Shown: positions 44,885 to 54,214, numbered from the stretch's first letter. The stretch: DNA of 64,000 nucleotides from CAYTGM01 sp964437365 (GCA_964437365.1 CAYTGM010000007.1:124001-188000), one strand, 5' to 3'. The notes: generated by a model from the sequence alone, not told the origin. Numbers and translations are program-made.

Positions 44885-45454
44885 TTACTCCTGTTCTCCC
44901 CCTTGTGGATCCTCGACCGGTTCTGCGTCGCTTTCTTCCGGTACCTCGCCATGGACGAGATTTACCGCCTGTTTTTCGATATCTTCTTTCAGGCTGACAA
45001 AATCGACAGCATCGAGTGGGAGCTCGGGAATCTTAAAAGACTCTCCCAGTTTCTGGTGAACGAAGTTCAATGAGCCATCCTCATTAATGCCCTTATACTG
45101 CAGAACGCGGTATTTCATCAGGAGATGAGAGAGCAGAAAAAGCTGCGGAGCAAAGTCTGATGTCTCGTCTGCATAGAGTGCCGAAAAGAGACGCCACAAC
45201 GCGTCGTTCCTTTCCGACTTGGCCAATCGGCGTTCTTCCGGAGAGGCAGCCGTAATTCTGCGTGTCACCCAGAAAGAAAAATAGTCCGACTTGCCGAGGT
45301 TCTCCCAGCATTCATGACAAAAGTCTTTACGAACAATATCGTCCTCTTCGTCGGACACCTCAATCAGTGAAGGGTGGCGTCCGTCCACATTTAGCGGATT
45401 ATCGCAAAGAAGACATTTGTTGCCGGGTCTGGAGAACTTGAGATAGGAATCCAA
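44885..45454 (-). CDS. Unknown protein with N-terminal C4 zinc ribbon
   Basis: The 189-residue protein opens with CLLC (about 14-17) and CHEC (about 47-50), a four-cysteine zinc site. The rest is helical and acidic (RRLAKSERNDALWRLFSALY). It ends with a strongly acidic tail. The start appears to be TTG 45454, with GGAAG about 13 nt upstream; this is weak. I do not recognise it, but similar zinc-site proteins seem common in bacteria of candidate phyla. It is the first of two genes ahead of the SPOUT methyltransferase. Confidence 0.62.
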   Translation of the reverse strand: MDSYLKFSRPGNKCLLCDNPLNVDGRHPSLIEVSDEEDDIVRKDFCHECWENLGKSDYFSFWVTRRITAASPEERRLAKSERNDALWRLFSALYADETSDFAPQLFLLSHLLMKYRVLQYKGINEDGSLNFVHQKLGESFKIPELPLDAVDFVSLKEDIEKQAVNLVHGEVPEESDAEPVEDPQGGEQE

Positions 45455-45862
45455 CGCTGCTTTGTCACTTCCAACTGGAGTTAATCTGGTTGATCACCGC
45501 CAGGGTCTTATAGCCCTGAATGGGAATACATGTTGAAGGTCAGAGATCGGGTATCGCAAGCAGAAGGTGACCTGAAGGCTGTGAAAGCCTGTGTGAATCA
45601 GCAAACCCCAGCCCCTTGCCTTAAGTTAACTAAGGTAGAGGCATCCGTTCCAAATCAACGTCGGGAATCGGAGGGGCATTTTGAGGGAAGAGTTTAAATT
45701 TCACGCGTCCTGTTTGTGGAAGTCATTATTGAAGCTTGCATATTGCTCCTTCTTGCTGAGAGTGAACTCTCAGCAGATGGCGAGAGCAAGATTTCGCACC
45801 TCTCATATTGGTCTGTGTTTCGCCTCTGTTGATATGCTTATTCTTATTTCAGGACAAGACGT
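45455..45862. other. Divergent intergenic region
   Basis: About 408 bases between the zinc-ribbon gene and the ABC exporter operon. It contains a strong dyad at 45755-45774, noted separately. A 62-codon plus-strand frame (45681-45869) resembles nothing known and was left out. Confidence 0.4.
45755..45774. promoter_or_regulatory. Perfect 20-bp dyad upstream of exporter operon
   Basis: GCTGAGAGT (45755-45763) is followed by GA and by ACTCTCAGC (45766-45774), a 9-bp inverted repeat with a 2-base centre. It lies about 90 bp before the first gene of the ABC operon, as expected for an operator; it lacks a T run and so is not an obvious terminator. Confidence 0.4.
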
Positions 45863-46870
45863 GTGCTAAGGTTACTTCAATCCCTCTTTATTGTCGTCTT
45901 CTTTCTGGTCATGATGACCTTTCTGTTTCGCGACCACATTATCCCTCAGTTCTCCCGCTCCAGTGGGATTCCTGTTGAGAAAACGGTCCTCACCGATGCC
46001 TGGGCCGACCAGGATGAGTGGTCGGAGATACGGTTCGGCAGCATGAAGCTTGGTGCGATGAGAACTGCCACAGAAAAAGAAGTTCTTGAAAACTATTACC
46101 TCACCACCGCCCATCTTGAGATTGATACACCCTTCATCAAAGGGAGGATCATTACCTCAGCCAAACTCAACCATCGCCTTGAAGTTGAATCGGTAAAACT
46201 CAGAGCACATCTCCCCAGGCCCGGTGAGAAACTCCTCACGGGTGAAGAGCTGAGCGTTGATGATCTTCCTTCCAACGTTTACGAAATGGTGGTGAAGATA
46301 TCTGGAAATCAACTCGAAGGTCGTCTTAGACGAGATGATGCTGTTCAGTATTTTGACCAAAGACTTCCTCGTCCCGTGACGATGTCTGACTCCCTCACAC
46401 CGGTCTTCCGCGGGCGCATGCTGAAGAAAGACGTTGTCTATACGGTTGATGTCTATGACCCTCTTTGGGGGTCAAATTCAACTCCCGTCAAGATCGAGTA
46501 CGTGGATGACGAAGTTCTGGAAAACGAACAGGACAAATATTATGTGAAGAAGGTCCTTCTTGAATATTCCTCCATGGAAACTCGCCTTTATATCGACAGC
46601 GATGGAACGGTCCGGAAACGCGAAATTCCTTTGCTCCAGTTTGCGCAGAATAATCCTGATTCTTCTCGTGAGGCTGCAACAACGCTCGTCATTGAGTATC
46701 TCGATCCTCAATTTGCCCGTACCCGATACCCCGAGCTGAACTATCTGCCAGCGGTTCCGGAAATTACCCGTAAAGATGTAAATGGCAAGGACAAGGGGAA
46801 GGTTCTTCAAGGACTTAGCGCTTTCTCCCTGCTTTCAAATGGACTTAAGAGCAGCATTACAGGAAACTGA
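45863..46870 (+). CDS. Unknown membrane-anchored protein of the ABC exporter operon
   Basis: The 335-residue protein has one N-terminal helix (LLQSLFIVVFFLVMMTFLF, about 3-21) and an exported part rich in beta strands. It has no family that I recognise and no catalytic motif. The start is GTG 45863 with AGGAC about 7 nt upstream. The stop lies 15 bp before the ABC ATPase gene, so it is the first gene of the operon and probably the periplasmic or regulatory subunit of the exporter. Confidence 0.65.
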   Translation: MLRLLQSLFIVVFFLVMMTFLFRDHIIPQFSRSSGIPVEKTVLTDAWADQDEWSEIRFGSMKLGAMRTATEKEVLENYYLTTAHLEIDTPFIKGRIITSAKLNHRLEVESVKLRAHLPRPGEKLLTGEELSVDDLPSNVYEMVVKISGNQLEGRLRRDDAVQYFDQRLPRPVTMSDSLTPVFRGRMLKKDVVYTVDVYDPLWGSNSTPVKIEYVDDEVLENEQDKYYVKKVLLEYSSMETRLYIDSDGTVRKREIPLLQFAQNNPDSSREAATTLVIEYLDPQFARTRYPELNYLPAVPEITRKDVNGKDKGKVLQGLSAFSLLSNGLKSSITGN

Positions 46871-46885
46871 CAGGAATATATAAAT

Positions 46886-47683
46886 ATGATTCTTTTAGAA
46901 AATCTCAGTAAAGATTATGATGGATTCCAGGCACTGAACGACCTGTCTCTCGATATCCCTGAGGGCGAGTTTTTCTGTTTCCTTGGACCAAACGGAGCCG
47001 GAAAAACAACAACTATCAAAATCATTACCGGTCTGCTGAAACCAGCAAAGGGGAGAGCCACTGTTTGCGGCTTCGACATACAGGAACAACCCCTTGAAGC
47101 AAAGAGGCAAATTGGATATATACCAGATACGCCGTATCTGTATGAGAAACTGAGTGGTCGAGACTTTATGCACTTTGTGGGAAACCTCTACGAAGTTCCC
47201 ACAAAGAAGGTTGATGAATCTTTGGAAGAGTACTTCAACGCCTTCAATATCTATCACGCCAAAGATAACCTGATTGAAAACTACAGCTTTGGTATGAGGC
47301 AGAAGCTTTGTTTCTCTGCCGCCTTTATGCACGACCCAAAGGTACTTGTGGTCGACGAACCCATTGTCGGTATAGATCCTCAGTCAGCCCGGACACTGAA
47401 AAATATGCTGAAAGAGTTCTGTCAGAATGGGGGTACAGTTTTTCTTTCAACACACCTTCTGGCTATTGCAGAGGAACTTTGCGATCGTCTCGGAATTATT
47501 ACCCAGGGAGAACTCCGGTTTCTTGGATCCGTTCAGGATCTCGGCCGCCAGCTTTCTCGTGAAGGCTCGCTCGAAGATCTCTTCCTCGAGCTCACCAAAG
47601 ATGGTGTCACCAATCGCGAAGAATCTCCTTTCGAACAAGCTAACGAGAAAAAGCCAGAGGAACTGACCACCAATCATGGATAA
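46886..47683 (+). CDS. ABC transporter ATP-binding protein
   Basis: The 265-residue protein has a complete ABC ATPase set: Walker A LGPNGAGKTTTIKI (about 33-46), the Q-loop region RQIGYIPDTPYLYEKLSG, the signature NYSFGMRQKL and Walker B VLVVDEPIVGIDP, followed by the H-loop VFLSTHL. The sequence YSFGMRQ resembles ABC-2 exporters of the Ccm/NatA/DrrA kind. It partners the permease encoded by the next gene, with which it overlaps by 8 bp. The C-terminal acidic tail is variable in the family. Confidence 0.95.
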   Translation: MILLENLSKDYDGFQALNDLSLDIPEGEFFCFLGPNGAGKTTTIKIITGLLKPAKGRATVCGFDIQEQPLEAKRQIGYIPDTPYLYEKLSGRDFMHFVGNLYEVPTKKVDESLEEYFNAFNIYHAKDNLIENYSFGMRQKLCFSAAFMHDPKVLVVDEPIVGIDPQSARTLKNMLKEFCQNGGTVFLSTHLLAIAEELCDRLGIITQGELRFLGSVQDLGRQLSREGSLEDLFLELTKDGVTNREESPFEQANEKKPEELTTNHG

Positions 47684-49493
47684 AGACGCCACGATTACAA
47701 AAGGGCCGCTTGAACAGGACTCTCATGAAAAGCAAGGACGACAGCTCTCAGATATCTTTCTCGAAGGGACCCACTCCTCACTTGTTCTGAAGACAAAGGT
47801 TAAGATTGCCTACAATGCCTTAAGGCACATTAAACGACATGTCTATCTGCATGCTGCTGTGGGAATTGGACTTGCCGTATTTTTGGTCGGAGGTGGCACA
47901 GGGCTTTTCTCTTACGTTTTCAACTATCTGATGGATGAGAGTAACTTCGGGGCGTTCGGTGCCCCGCTCATGGATCGACTGGTCGGGATCGTCTTTCTGA
48001 TCTTCTTTTCCATGCTGCTTTTCTCCAACCTGATTATTATTCTCTCGACAACATATATATCGAAGGAAGTGGAGTTTCTCATGGCGCTTCCGATTTCGAG
48101 GCTGTCCATCTTCCGTCAGAAACTCTTCGAATCCATTCTTTACAGTTCGTGGGCTTTTGCGCTCCTGAGTGTTCCTATCTTCCTCAGCTACGGATTGGCT
48201 CGTGATGCAGCCTGGTTCTACTACCCACTCGTTCTCCTGGTGATTGTTCCTTTTATGTCCATTCCGGCGACGCTCGGAGCGATCGTGACGATGGTCCTGA
48301 CATCGATTCTACCAGCACGTAAAACCAGGACACTCTGCATCGGTTTGGGTATTTTCGCGATTATTCTTATGCTGGTCATGAGTCGCTATACGGGTCTATC
48401 TTCTATACTTCGGACCGCAAGCAACCAGGACTTTCTTCAGATGGTCAATGCGCTCAGTGTGGGCAGTTCAGCCCTTCTGCCCAGTGCCTGGCTCTCGAAC
48501 GCACTCGTTGCCATTGCTCCAGCGAACCCCGAAGACTTTTCTCTGTCGGAGTTTGCCTACTGGGTTTCCATGCTTTGTGCGACGGGGCTCTTTCTCTTTG
48601 AGGTCTGCCGCTGGCTCGTCCCGCCCCTCTATTACAAGGGCTGGTGTCTATCGCGCGATGCAGCCGTGAAAGAAGTCGATACGCATGCTCGCCTTTCACC
48701 GTTCCAGATTATCGATCGCTTTTTACTGAAGTCCTTCTCGCCTCCAACGGCGGCGCTTCTCAGCAAAGACTTGAAGACCTTCTGGCGCGACCCGGCACAG
48801 TGGACGCAGCTGGTAATTCTTTTTGGCTTGATGATTATATACGTTATGAACCTTGGGTGGTCGACTCGTTATTCGGAAACGCTTGAACTGGTGGTGAATG
48901 ACTGGAAGTCGCTGCTTAATTTCTTTAATATGGCGGCAACATGTTTCATTCTTTCCATCCTGACAACACGCTTCGTTTATCCGATGTTGAGTCTGGAAGG
49001 TCGTGGTTTCTGGACCGTTGGCCTCGCCCCGATCTATCGTTCACGTATTATCTGGCAAAAGTATATACTCTGTCTGCTACTCTGTTTTGTGATTTCAATC
49101 CCCCTGGCAACACTCAGCAATATTATTCTCGAGGTGGACGGATATTTCGTACCTCTCTCCTATTTCACAGTGATCCTTCTTAGTGGTGGCTTGACAAGCC
49201 TCAGCGTTGGGATTGGTGCTGTTCTCCCCGACTTTAAAGAGGACAACCCCGCTCGTATTGCCAACGGCGTTGGGGGAACTCTGAACGTACTCGTCTCGCT
49301 TGCGTATATCTCGGTCACATTCATTATGCTGGCGGTTCCAACGATCATGATGGGAGAGGGTGCGGGTTTTAGGGCCAGCTTTTCCCTGCCCCTCATGGTC
49401 CTTTATTGCTTCCTGTTCCTGGGTTTCCAGGCATTAGTGATCATGGTTCCGTTGCGGATTGGTCTGCGCCGGTGGAACCAGATGGAATTCTGA
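47676..49493 (+). CDS. ABC exporter permease
   Basis: The 605-residue protein begins with a cytoplasmic segment of about 60 residues and has about twelve hydrophobic segments spread over two halves, as in large two-domain ABC-2-like exporters. The first block (about 65-270) includes LVGIVFLIFFSMLLFSNLII followed by TTYISKEVEFLMALPISRLS, with the ABC-2 E-x-L-x-x-x-P-I-S motif. It overlaps the ATPase gene by 8 bp, so the pair is translationally coupled. The substrate is unknown. A terminator follows at 49558-49590. Confidence 0.85.
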   Translation: MDKDATITKGPLEQDSHEKQGRQLSDIFLEGTHSSLVLKTKVKIAYNALRHIKRHVYLHAAVGIGLAVFLVGGGTGLFSYVFNYLMDESNFGAFGAPLMDRLVGIVFLIFFSMLLFSNLIIILSTTYISKEVEFLMALPISRLSIFRQKLFESILYSSWAFALLSVPIFLSYGLARDAAWFYYPLVLLVIVPFMSIPATLGAIVTMVLTSILPARKTRTLCIGLGIFAIILMLVMSRYTGLSSILRTASNQDFLQMVNALSVGSSALLPSAWLSNALVAIAPANPEDFSLSEFAYWVSMLCATGLFLFEVCRWLVPPLYYKGWCLSRDAAVKEVDTHARLSPFQIIDRFLLKSFSPPTAALLSKDLKTFWRDPAQWTQLVILFGLMIIYVMNLGWSTRYSETLELVVNDWKSLLNFFNMAATCFILSILTTRFVYPMLSLEGRGFWTVGLAPIYRSRIIWQKYILCLLLCFVISIPLATLSNIILEVDGYFVPLSYFTVILLSGGLTSLSVGIGAVLPDFKEDNPARIANGVGGTLNVLVSLAYISVTFIMLAVPTIMMGEGAGFRASFSLPLMVLYCFLFLGFQALVIMVPLRIGLRRWNQMEF

Positions 49494-49557
49494 GGGGATA
49501 GCGGCGCTGTTGGGAGGTTTGTTGTGGTGATTTACCGGGCCCATGTAAACGGTTACA

Positions 49558-49590
49558 GGGAATGTGTCTCACGATGAGACTCCCTTTTTT
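49558..49590 (+). terminator. Rho-independent terminator
   Basis: GTCTCA (49566-49571) pairs with TGAGAC (49575-49580) around a CGA loop; outer GGGA (49558-49561) can pair with TCCC (49581-49584) across a 4-nt bulge. A run of six T (49585-49590) follows. It stands about 65 bp after the permease stop. Confidence 0.75.
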
Positions 49591-49903
49591 CCGCATGTAA
49601 GCGCATACGCCCAGCGGGACAGCCCCGAAAAACCCCGCGGATATATGTACAGCAGCGGTCTAAATCACCCCTCCAGATATGCCTCCCTACAACTCTTGTT
49701 GAACAGATAAGGCTGTACCCACCAGGTGAGATACACTTTTATCCCACTTTTTATTATTTCAGGAACATTACACGCTTGACTTTATCAAATCAGCAAGGTT
49801 AGCTGACAGTGCTGTGTGATTAACGGTATTAATATTTTACCTCGGACAAGATGCACAACATATCTTCACACGGTTACATCTTATGAAAGGTCAATAGACT
49901 CCC
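49591..49903. other. Intergenic region, no gene seen
   Basis: About 310 bases between the exporter terminator and the zinc-ribbon gene. A TTGACT element near 49774 is the only -35-like sequence, with no strong -10 at the expected distance. No other structure was recognised. Confidence 0.35.
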
Positions 49904-50224
49904 ATGATTCGCCCTCTCGCAGCATTGCTGAGGCTCCATGAAATTAACCAGATGTCGAAAGGGAAGCCTATCTCCGACACACAACAGCGCGAAGTGTCAC
50001 GGCTCCTTCAGTCTATTACACCCGAAGCCCACAGGGCTTACCTCCAGAACCTCAAAAAGTATGGAGACAACGCCGTTGCGCCTATCAGCCACGGCGCCTG
50101 CACCGGATGCTATGTTAAGCAACCATCGGTCATGAGTGAAATAGAAGATTCAATCTACCGCTGCCAGAGCTGCGGCAGACTTATCTACGACCAGGATGAA
50201 GCCTACGAGCTCTCCGTTGGATAA
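49904..50224 (+). CDS. Small C4 zinc-ribbon protein (CT4-C type)
   Basis: The 106-residue protein has a helical N-terminal half and a C-terminal zinc ribbon with C-T-G-C (about 68-71) and C-Q-S-C (about 89-92) followed by GRLIYDQDEAYEL. The spacing and the R-L-I-Y strand resemble the zf-RING_7 (CT4-C) domain, which usually ends coiled-coil proteins, but this protein is short and lacks the long coiled coil. It might contact nucleic acid. It starts at ATG and is 5 bp ahead of a small frame, with fdhD following. Confidence 0.7.
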   Translation: MIRPLAALLRLHEINQMSKGKPISDTQQREVSRLLQSITPEAHRAYLQNLKKYGDNAVAPISHGACTGCYVKQPSVMSEIEDSIYRCQSCGRLIYDQDEAYELSVG

Positions 50225-50229
50225 CACCT

Positions 50230-50454
50230 TTGGCATTTAAACTCAGCCTTCCCTGGCACCAGGAAGATGACCCAAACCTCACCGTGGCCATTCGGCGCCA
50301 CGGTGATCGTTGTTTTCACGAGGTCGAAGAAAAGCACCAGGACGGCTATGTCATTACCGGCATCTTCATCGATCTCTCCGATGTTGCCGAAGAAGTGATC
50401 CAGTCCAAAGACGACCCAGATCATTCGCAACGCTGCATCATACAGCACCAATAG
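50230..50454 (+). CDS. Small unknown protein, tentative
   Basis: A 74-codon frame starts with TTG at 50230, only 5 bp after the previous stop, with TTGGA 8 nt upstream. Its composition is protein-like (VAIRRHGDRCFHEVEEKHQD), and an opposite-strand frame in the same place is less plausible. There is no known family, no signal peptide and no membrane helix. It may be a co-translated partner of the zinc-ribbon protein. Confidence 0.42.
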   Translation: MAFKLSLPWHQEDDPNLTVAIRRHGDRCFHEVEEKHQDGYVITGIFIDLSDVAEEVIQSKDDPDHSQRCIIQHQ

Positions 50455-50545
50455 CGTGAACTGATAGAGTTCACACATTCTACTTCCTCCACTTAAGTCC
50501 TTGCTTTCAGATCACCAACTTGCTTCTTTGGGAGTGTAACCCACG

Positions 50546-51358
50546 ATGCGAAGAAGAAAGTTGCCGCTTCAAAAAACAGAAGCCATGGAATATTCCACGC
50601 AAACGGATCGACCCATCACCAGCACACAAAGCCTGGTGGTCGAGGCTCCTCTACGCATCAAGGTGAATGCGGTTTCATTTACCATGACCATGCGAACTCC
50701 TGGGAATGATGAAGCACTCGCGCGCGGACTTCTCTATACAGAGGGAATCTACGAGGACCTGAGCACTCCCCTCGCCTTCGCCTATACGAAAGACCCCTCG
50801 CAAAAAGAAATCGTCTGTGTGAATGTGGCTCTCCCTGAAGAGTACGTCGAAAAATCAATCCAGCAGATTCGGTCGCTCATCGCTACTTCCTCCTGTGGTC
50901 TTTGCGGTCGAGAGGAACTCGAAGACATTGAAGGCTGCGAGGAGCCAACTCGACTTGAATCCAACATAGATCGAGCAACGCTCGATGTCTCCCACTGTTT
51001 TGACCAGATGAAAACTCGGCAGAAACTGTTCGAAGAAACTGGCGGTTGTCATGCCGCAGCGCTGTTTGACAAGGACCTCAACCTCCTCACTTGTCATGAA
51101 GACATCGGACGTCACAATGCCGTTGATAAGGTGATCGGTTCACTCCTCAAAGAAGAGGCGCTTCCAAAGGCGGAGATCATGACCGTGTCAGGTCGAATCT
51201 CCTTCGAGATTCTCTACAAGGCCTGGAAAGCGAATATACCCATCCTTCTTGCCGTTTCTGCTCCATCTTCCCTGGCCGTTGAGCTTGCACAAAAACTGGG
51301 AATGACAATCTACGGATTCTGCCGAAGTAATCGCTATACGATCTATACATCAACTTAA
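50546..51358 (+). CDS. fdhD: Formate dehydrogenase accessory sulfurtransferase
   Basis: The 270-residue protein is FdhD: the redox motif C-G-L-C-G at C117/C120, the C-terminal EDIGRHNAVDKVIG and the early NDEALARGLLYTEGIY are all conserved. FdhD transfers sulfur from IscS to molybdopterin guanine dinucleotide cofactor, needed for active formate dehydrogenase. The gene is 24 bp before a molybdopterin oxidoreductase gene, and the two form an operon with an obvious enzyme-maturase link. ATG 50546 is used; the sequence from Thr20 onward is the conserved part. Confidence 0.95.
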   Translation: MRRRKLPLQKTEAMEYSTQTDRPITSTQSLVVEAPLRIKVNAVSFTMTMRTPGNDEALARGLLYTEGIYEDLSTPLAFAYTKDPSQKEIVCVNVALPEEYVEKSIQQIRSLIATSSCGLCGREELEDIEGCEEPTRLESNIDRATLDVSHCFDQMKTRQKLFEETGGCHAAALFDKDLNLLTCHEDIGRHNAVDKVIGSLLKEEALPKAEIMTVSGRISFEILYKAWKANIPILLAVSAPSSLAVELAQKLGMTIYGFCRSNRYTIYTST

Positions 51359-51382
51359 GAACAAAAGGAACAAACGCCAGCA

Positions 51383-53608
51383 ATGAGTCGTGTGAAAAAG
51401 AAATGGACCCCGGAAAACTGGTCGAGCCTCATGCCCTTCGGGTTGGGACATCAACGACCTAACAACTACTACGAAGTTTTCCGAGCCGCCTGGGAGAATA
51501 AAGACGAAGCACTTTTTGCCTGGCGTATTCTTAATGACGGGGTTTGCGACGGATGTGCTCTGGGAACGTCAGGGCTCAAAGATTGGACACTCTCCGGGCC
51601 ACATCTATGCAATATACGACTTCGCCTGCTTCGCCTCAATACGATGGGCCCGTTCGATGGAGAGGAGCTTGAAGATGTTGAGTATATCAAGGAGCGCACT
51701 TCCGAGGAACTGAAAGAGATGGGCCGCATCCCCTATCCCATGATTCGACGCAAGGGTGATGCTGGCTTTGAACGGATATCGTGGAAAGATGCGCTGAAAG
51801 AAATAGCGGAAAAGATCCGTGAAACGGACCCCGTTAAGTCGGCTTATTATCTGACAAGTCGTGGAGTTCCCAACGAGACTTACTATGCCGCTCAAAAGGC
51901 TATTCGCTCTTTCGGGACAAATAATCTGGATAATGCAGCGCGTATCTGCCACTCTCCAAGTACCGTTGGTCTCAAGGAGTCTGTCGGCATAGCAGCCACA
52001 ACGTGCTCGTACATCGACTGGCTTGAGTCAGACCTGATCGTTTTCATCGGGTCGAATATGGCTAACAATCAGCCCGTTGCTACCAAGTATATACACTATG
52101 CAAAGAAAAACGGTGCGCGAGTGGCCATGATCAATAACTACCGCGAGCCCGGCATGGAGAACTATTGGATTCCATCCATCGTGGAGAGCTCTCTCTTCGG
52201 AACAAAAATCTGTGACGACTTTTACGGCGTAAATATTGGCGGCGACGTTGCTTTTCTCAACGGTGTGCTCAAACACATGTTCCACAACGATATGGTAGAT
52301 GAGGATTTTATTTCGGAGCATTGCGTTGGGTTCGACGAGCTGAAAGAATACTTGTCCTCTCTTGACTGGAAGACCATCGAGGAAGTTTCCGGCGCGCCAA
52401 AGCGCGAGATTCAACGCTTTGCGCAAACGGTGGCTGATGCGGACAAGGCTGTTTTCGTATGGAGCATGGGGATTACCCAGCACGAAACCGGCGTCGACAA
52501 TGTCAAAGCCATCGTCAACCTTGCTTTAAGCAAGGGTTTTGTTGGGCGTCTTGGCTGTGGCCTGATGCCTATACGAGGTCACTCCGGCGTTCAGGGCGGA
52601 GCCGAGATGGGATGTTATGCTACCGCTTATCCCGGTGGCCGTGCGATCAATGAAGAGAACGCAGCAGAGCTGGAAGAGCTTTGGGGATTCAGACCTCCTT
52701 CTTCAAAAGGAAAGACCATTACACAAAGTATAGACGAAGCAGGCGAGGGAAACATTGATCTACTCTTTTCTGTCGGAGGTAACTTTCTGGAGGTCTTGCC
52801 GCAGCCCGATGCCGTGGAAGCGGCTCTGGAGAAGGTGTCTCTGCGGGTTCATGTGGATATCTTTCTGTCGAGTCAGATGCTGGTCGATCCCGGTGAGACG
52901 GTTATCATTTTGCCTGCGACTACACGCTATGAAATTCCCGGTGGCTGCTGTGAAACATCAACAGAACGGCGCGTCATCTTCAGTCCTGAGATTCCGGGAA
53001 GGCGTATAGAAGGAGCTCGTTGCGAGTGGGAGATTTTCAGTGATCTGGCGAAACTCGTTCATCCTGATCGAAAAGAGAGTTTCAATTGGAAAGACACCTC
53101 GGATATACGAAACGAAATCGCCCGTGTGATTCCTGTCTATGATGGCATTCAATACCTTCAGGAAAAAGGCGATCAGTTTCAATATGGCGGACGCCATCTC
53201 TGCTGGAACTGGGAGTTCCCGACGCCCGACGGCAAAGCGCATTTCTCTAAAGTGGAAGTACGCCAGGAACAGCTGAAAGAAGGACATTTTCGCGTGGCCA
53301 CACGACGCGGGAAACAGTTCAACAGCATGGTGCACGAGTATAAAGACTCGCTGAACGGGGCCGATCGCGACGCAATTTTGATGAATCGTCTAGACATGGA
53401 AGAACTTGAGCTTGAAGCAGGCGATCTCATCGAGATTCACAATGATGATGGGTCGTATTCTGGGTCAGTGGTGCCGGCGCCCATTCAACGTGGGAACCTT
53501 CAAGTGCACTGGCCCGAGGGGAACGTCTTGCTGCCCCAAGGAAAGCGCTCGAAGGAAGCCGGGGTGCCCGATTATAACGCGACTGTTCAGATTAAAGTCG
53601 ACGAATAA
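51383..53608 (+). CDS. FdhF/YdeP-family molybdopterin oxidoreductase
   Basis: The 741-residue protein follows the YdeP family: near the N-terminus DGVCDGCALGTSGLKDWTLS; the molybdopterin region NNLDNAARICHSPSTVGLKE; GVNIGGDVAFLNGVLKHMF; WSMGITQHETGVDNVKAIVN; and GCGLMPIRGHSGVQGGAEMG. Catalytic position C-H-S-P replaces selenocysteine-type formate dehydrogenases. YdeP was linked to acid resistance in E. coli; its natural substrate is uncertain. There is no small Fe-S or cytochrome subunit next to it. FdhD directly upstream suggests the cofactor needs sulfuration. Confidence 0.93.
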   Translation: MSRVKKKWTPENWSSLMPFGLGHQRPNNYYEVFRAAWENKDEALFAWRILNDGVCDGCALGTSGLKDWTLSGPHLCNIRLRLLRLNTMGPFDGEELEDVEYIKERTSEELKEMGRIPYPMIRRKGDAGFERISWKDALKEIAEKIRETDPVKSAYYLTSRGVPNETYYAAQKAIRSFGTNNLDNAARICHSPSTVGLKESVGIAATTCSYIDWLESDLIVFIGSNMANNQPVATKYIHYAKKNGARVAMINNYREPGMENYWIPSIVESSLFGTKICDDFYGVNIGGDVAFLNGVLKHMFHNDMVDEDFISEHCVGFDELKEYLSSLDWKTIEEVSGAPKREIQRFAQTVADADKAVFVWSMGITQHETGVDNVKAIVNLALSKGFVGRLGCGLMPIRGHSGVQGGAEMGCYATAYPGGRAINEENAAELEELWGFRPPSSKGKTITQSIDEAGEGNIDLLFSVGGNFLEVLPQPDAVEAALEKVSLRVHVDIFLSSQMLVDPGETVIILPATTRYEIPGGCCETSTERRVIFSPEIPGRRIEGARCEWEIFSDLAKLVHPDRKESFNWKDTSDIRNEIARVIPVYDGIQYLQEKGDQFQYGGRHLCWNWEFPTPDGKAHFSKVEVRQEQLKEGHFRVATRRGKQFNSMVHEYKDSLNGADRDAILMNRLDMEELELEAGDLIEIHNDDGSYSGSVVPAPIQRGNLQVHWPEGNVLLPQGKRSKEAGVPDYNATVQIKVDE

Positions 53609-53682
53609 CGAACCTTCAAAAGAATGGCATTAATTCAACTCGAGTAGAATTGCCGTAAAGAAAGAGTAAGAATCGGCATCCA

Positions 53683-53788
53683 CACCGGGTGACGGATGTG
53701 ATGTCGACCTCTGTCCCACGTCTGACGGACGTCTCAAGTCAATGGTAAGACGTAGATAAGACGTCGGACAGACGTCCGTCATCGGGTG
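53683..53788. repeat. Imperfect inverted repeat downstream of the oxidoreductase
   Basis: The left arm (CACCGGGTGACGGA, then CTCTGTCCCACGTCTGACGG) is mirrored by the right arm ending GACGTCCGTCATCGGGTG. Multiple GACGTC/ACGTCT pairings occur. It stands immediately before the RAYT repeats and could form a terminator-like structure or an older palindromic element. Confidence 0.55.
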
Positions 53789-53795
53789 AGGGTGA

Positions 53796-54137
53796 CCTGG
53801 GAGCGCCGGTCGGTGACCGGCTCAGTTTCCAGTAACGTGAGGCTGGTTGTTACGACTCATGTTAGAGAATGGACGTAAGATGAAGAATCAATACCCTGGT
53901 AATTGAGTTTTGGAGGTTGCTGGAATATAACCGAGCCGGTCAGTTACGCCTTCTATGTTAGGAACACTTGTCCCTGGGAGCGCCGGTCGGTGACCGGCTC
54001 AGTTTCCAGCAACGTGAGGCTGGCTGTTGCGACTCATGTTAGAGAATGGACGTAAGATGAAGAATCAATACCCTGGTAATTGGGTTTTGGATGTTGCTGG
54101 AATATAACCGAGCCGGTCACCGACCGGCGCTCCCAGG
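53796..54137. repeat. 342-bp direct repeat, upstream copy (REP/BIME-like)
   Basis: This segment is two related units. Unit A (53796-53972) begins with the 28-base box CCTGGGAGCGCCGGTCG... whose core GCCGGTCGGTGACCGGC is a 7-bp hairpin, and ends in a different sequence. Unit B (53973-54137, 165 bp) begins with the same box and ends with its inverted copy (54110-54137). It also has internal TTCCAGCAAC/GTTGCTGGAA pairing, so it can fold into one long hairpin. The segment recurs at 54921-55262. Confidence 0.85.
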
Positions 54138-54214
54138 GACAGGCGATCTTCACTTGCATTACGAGATCTTACAGATATCTTAGTTTCACAAATTGCATAT
54201 TGGAAAACCAAACT

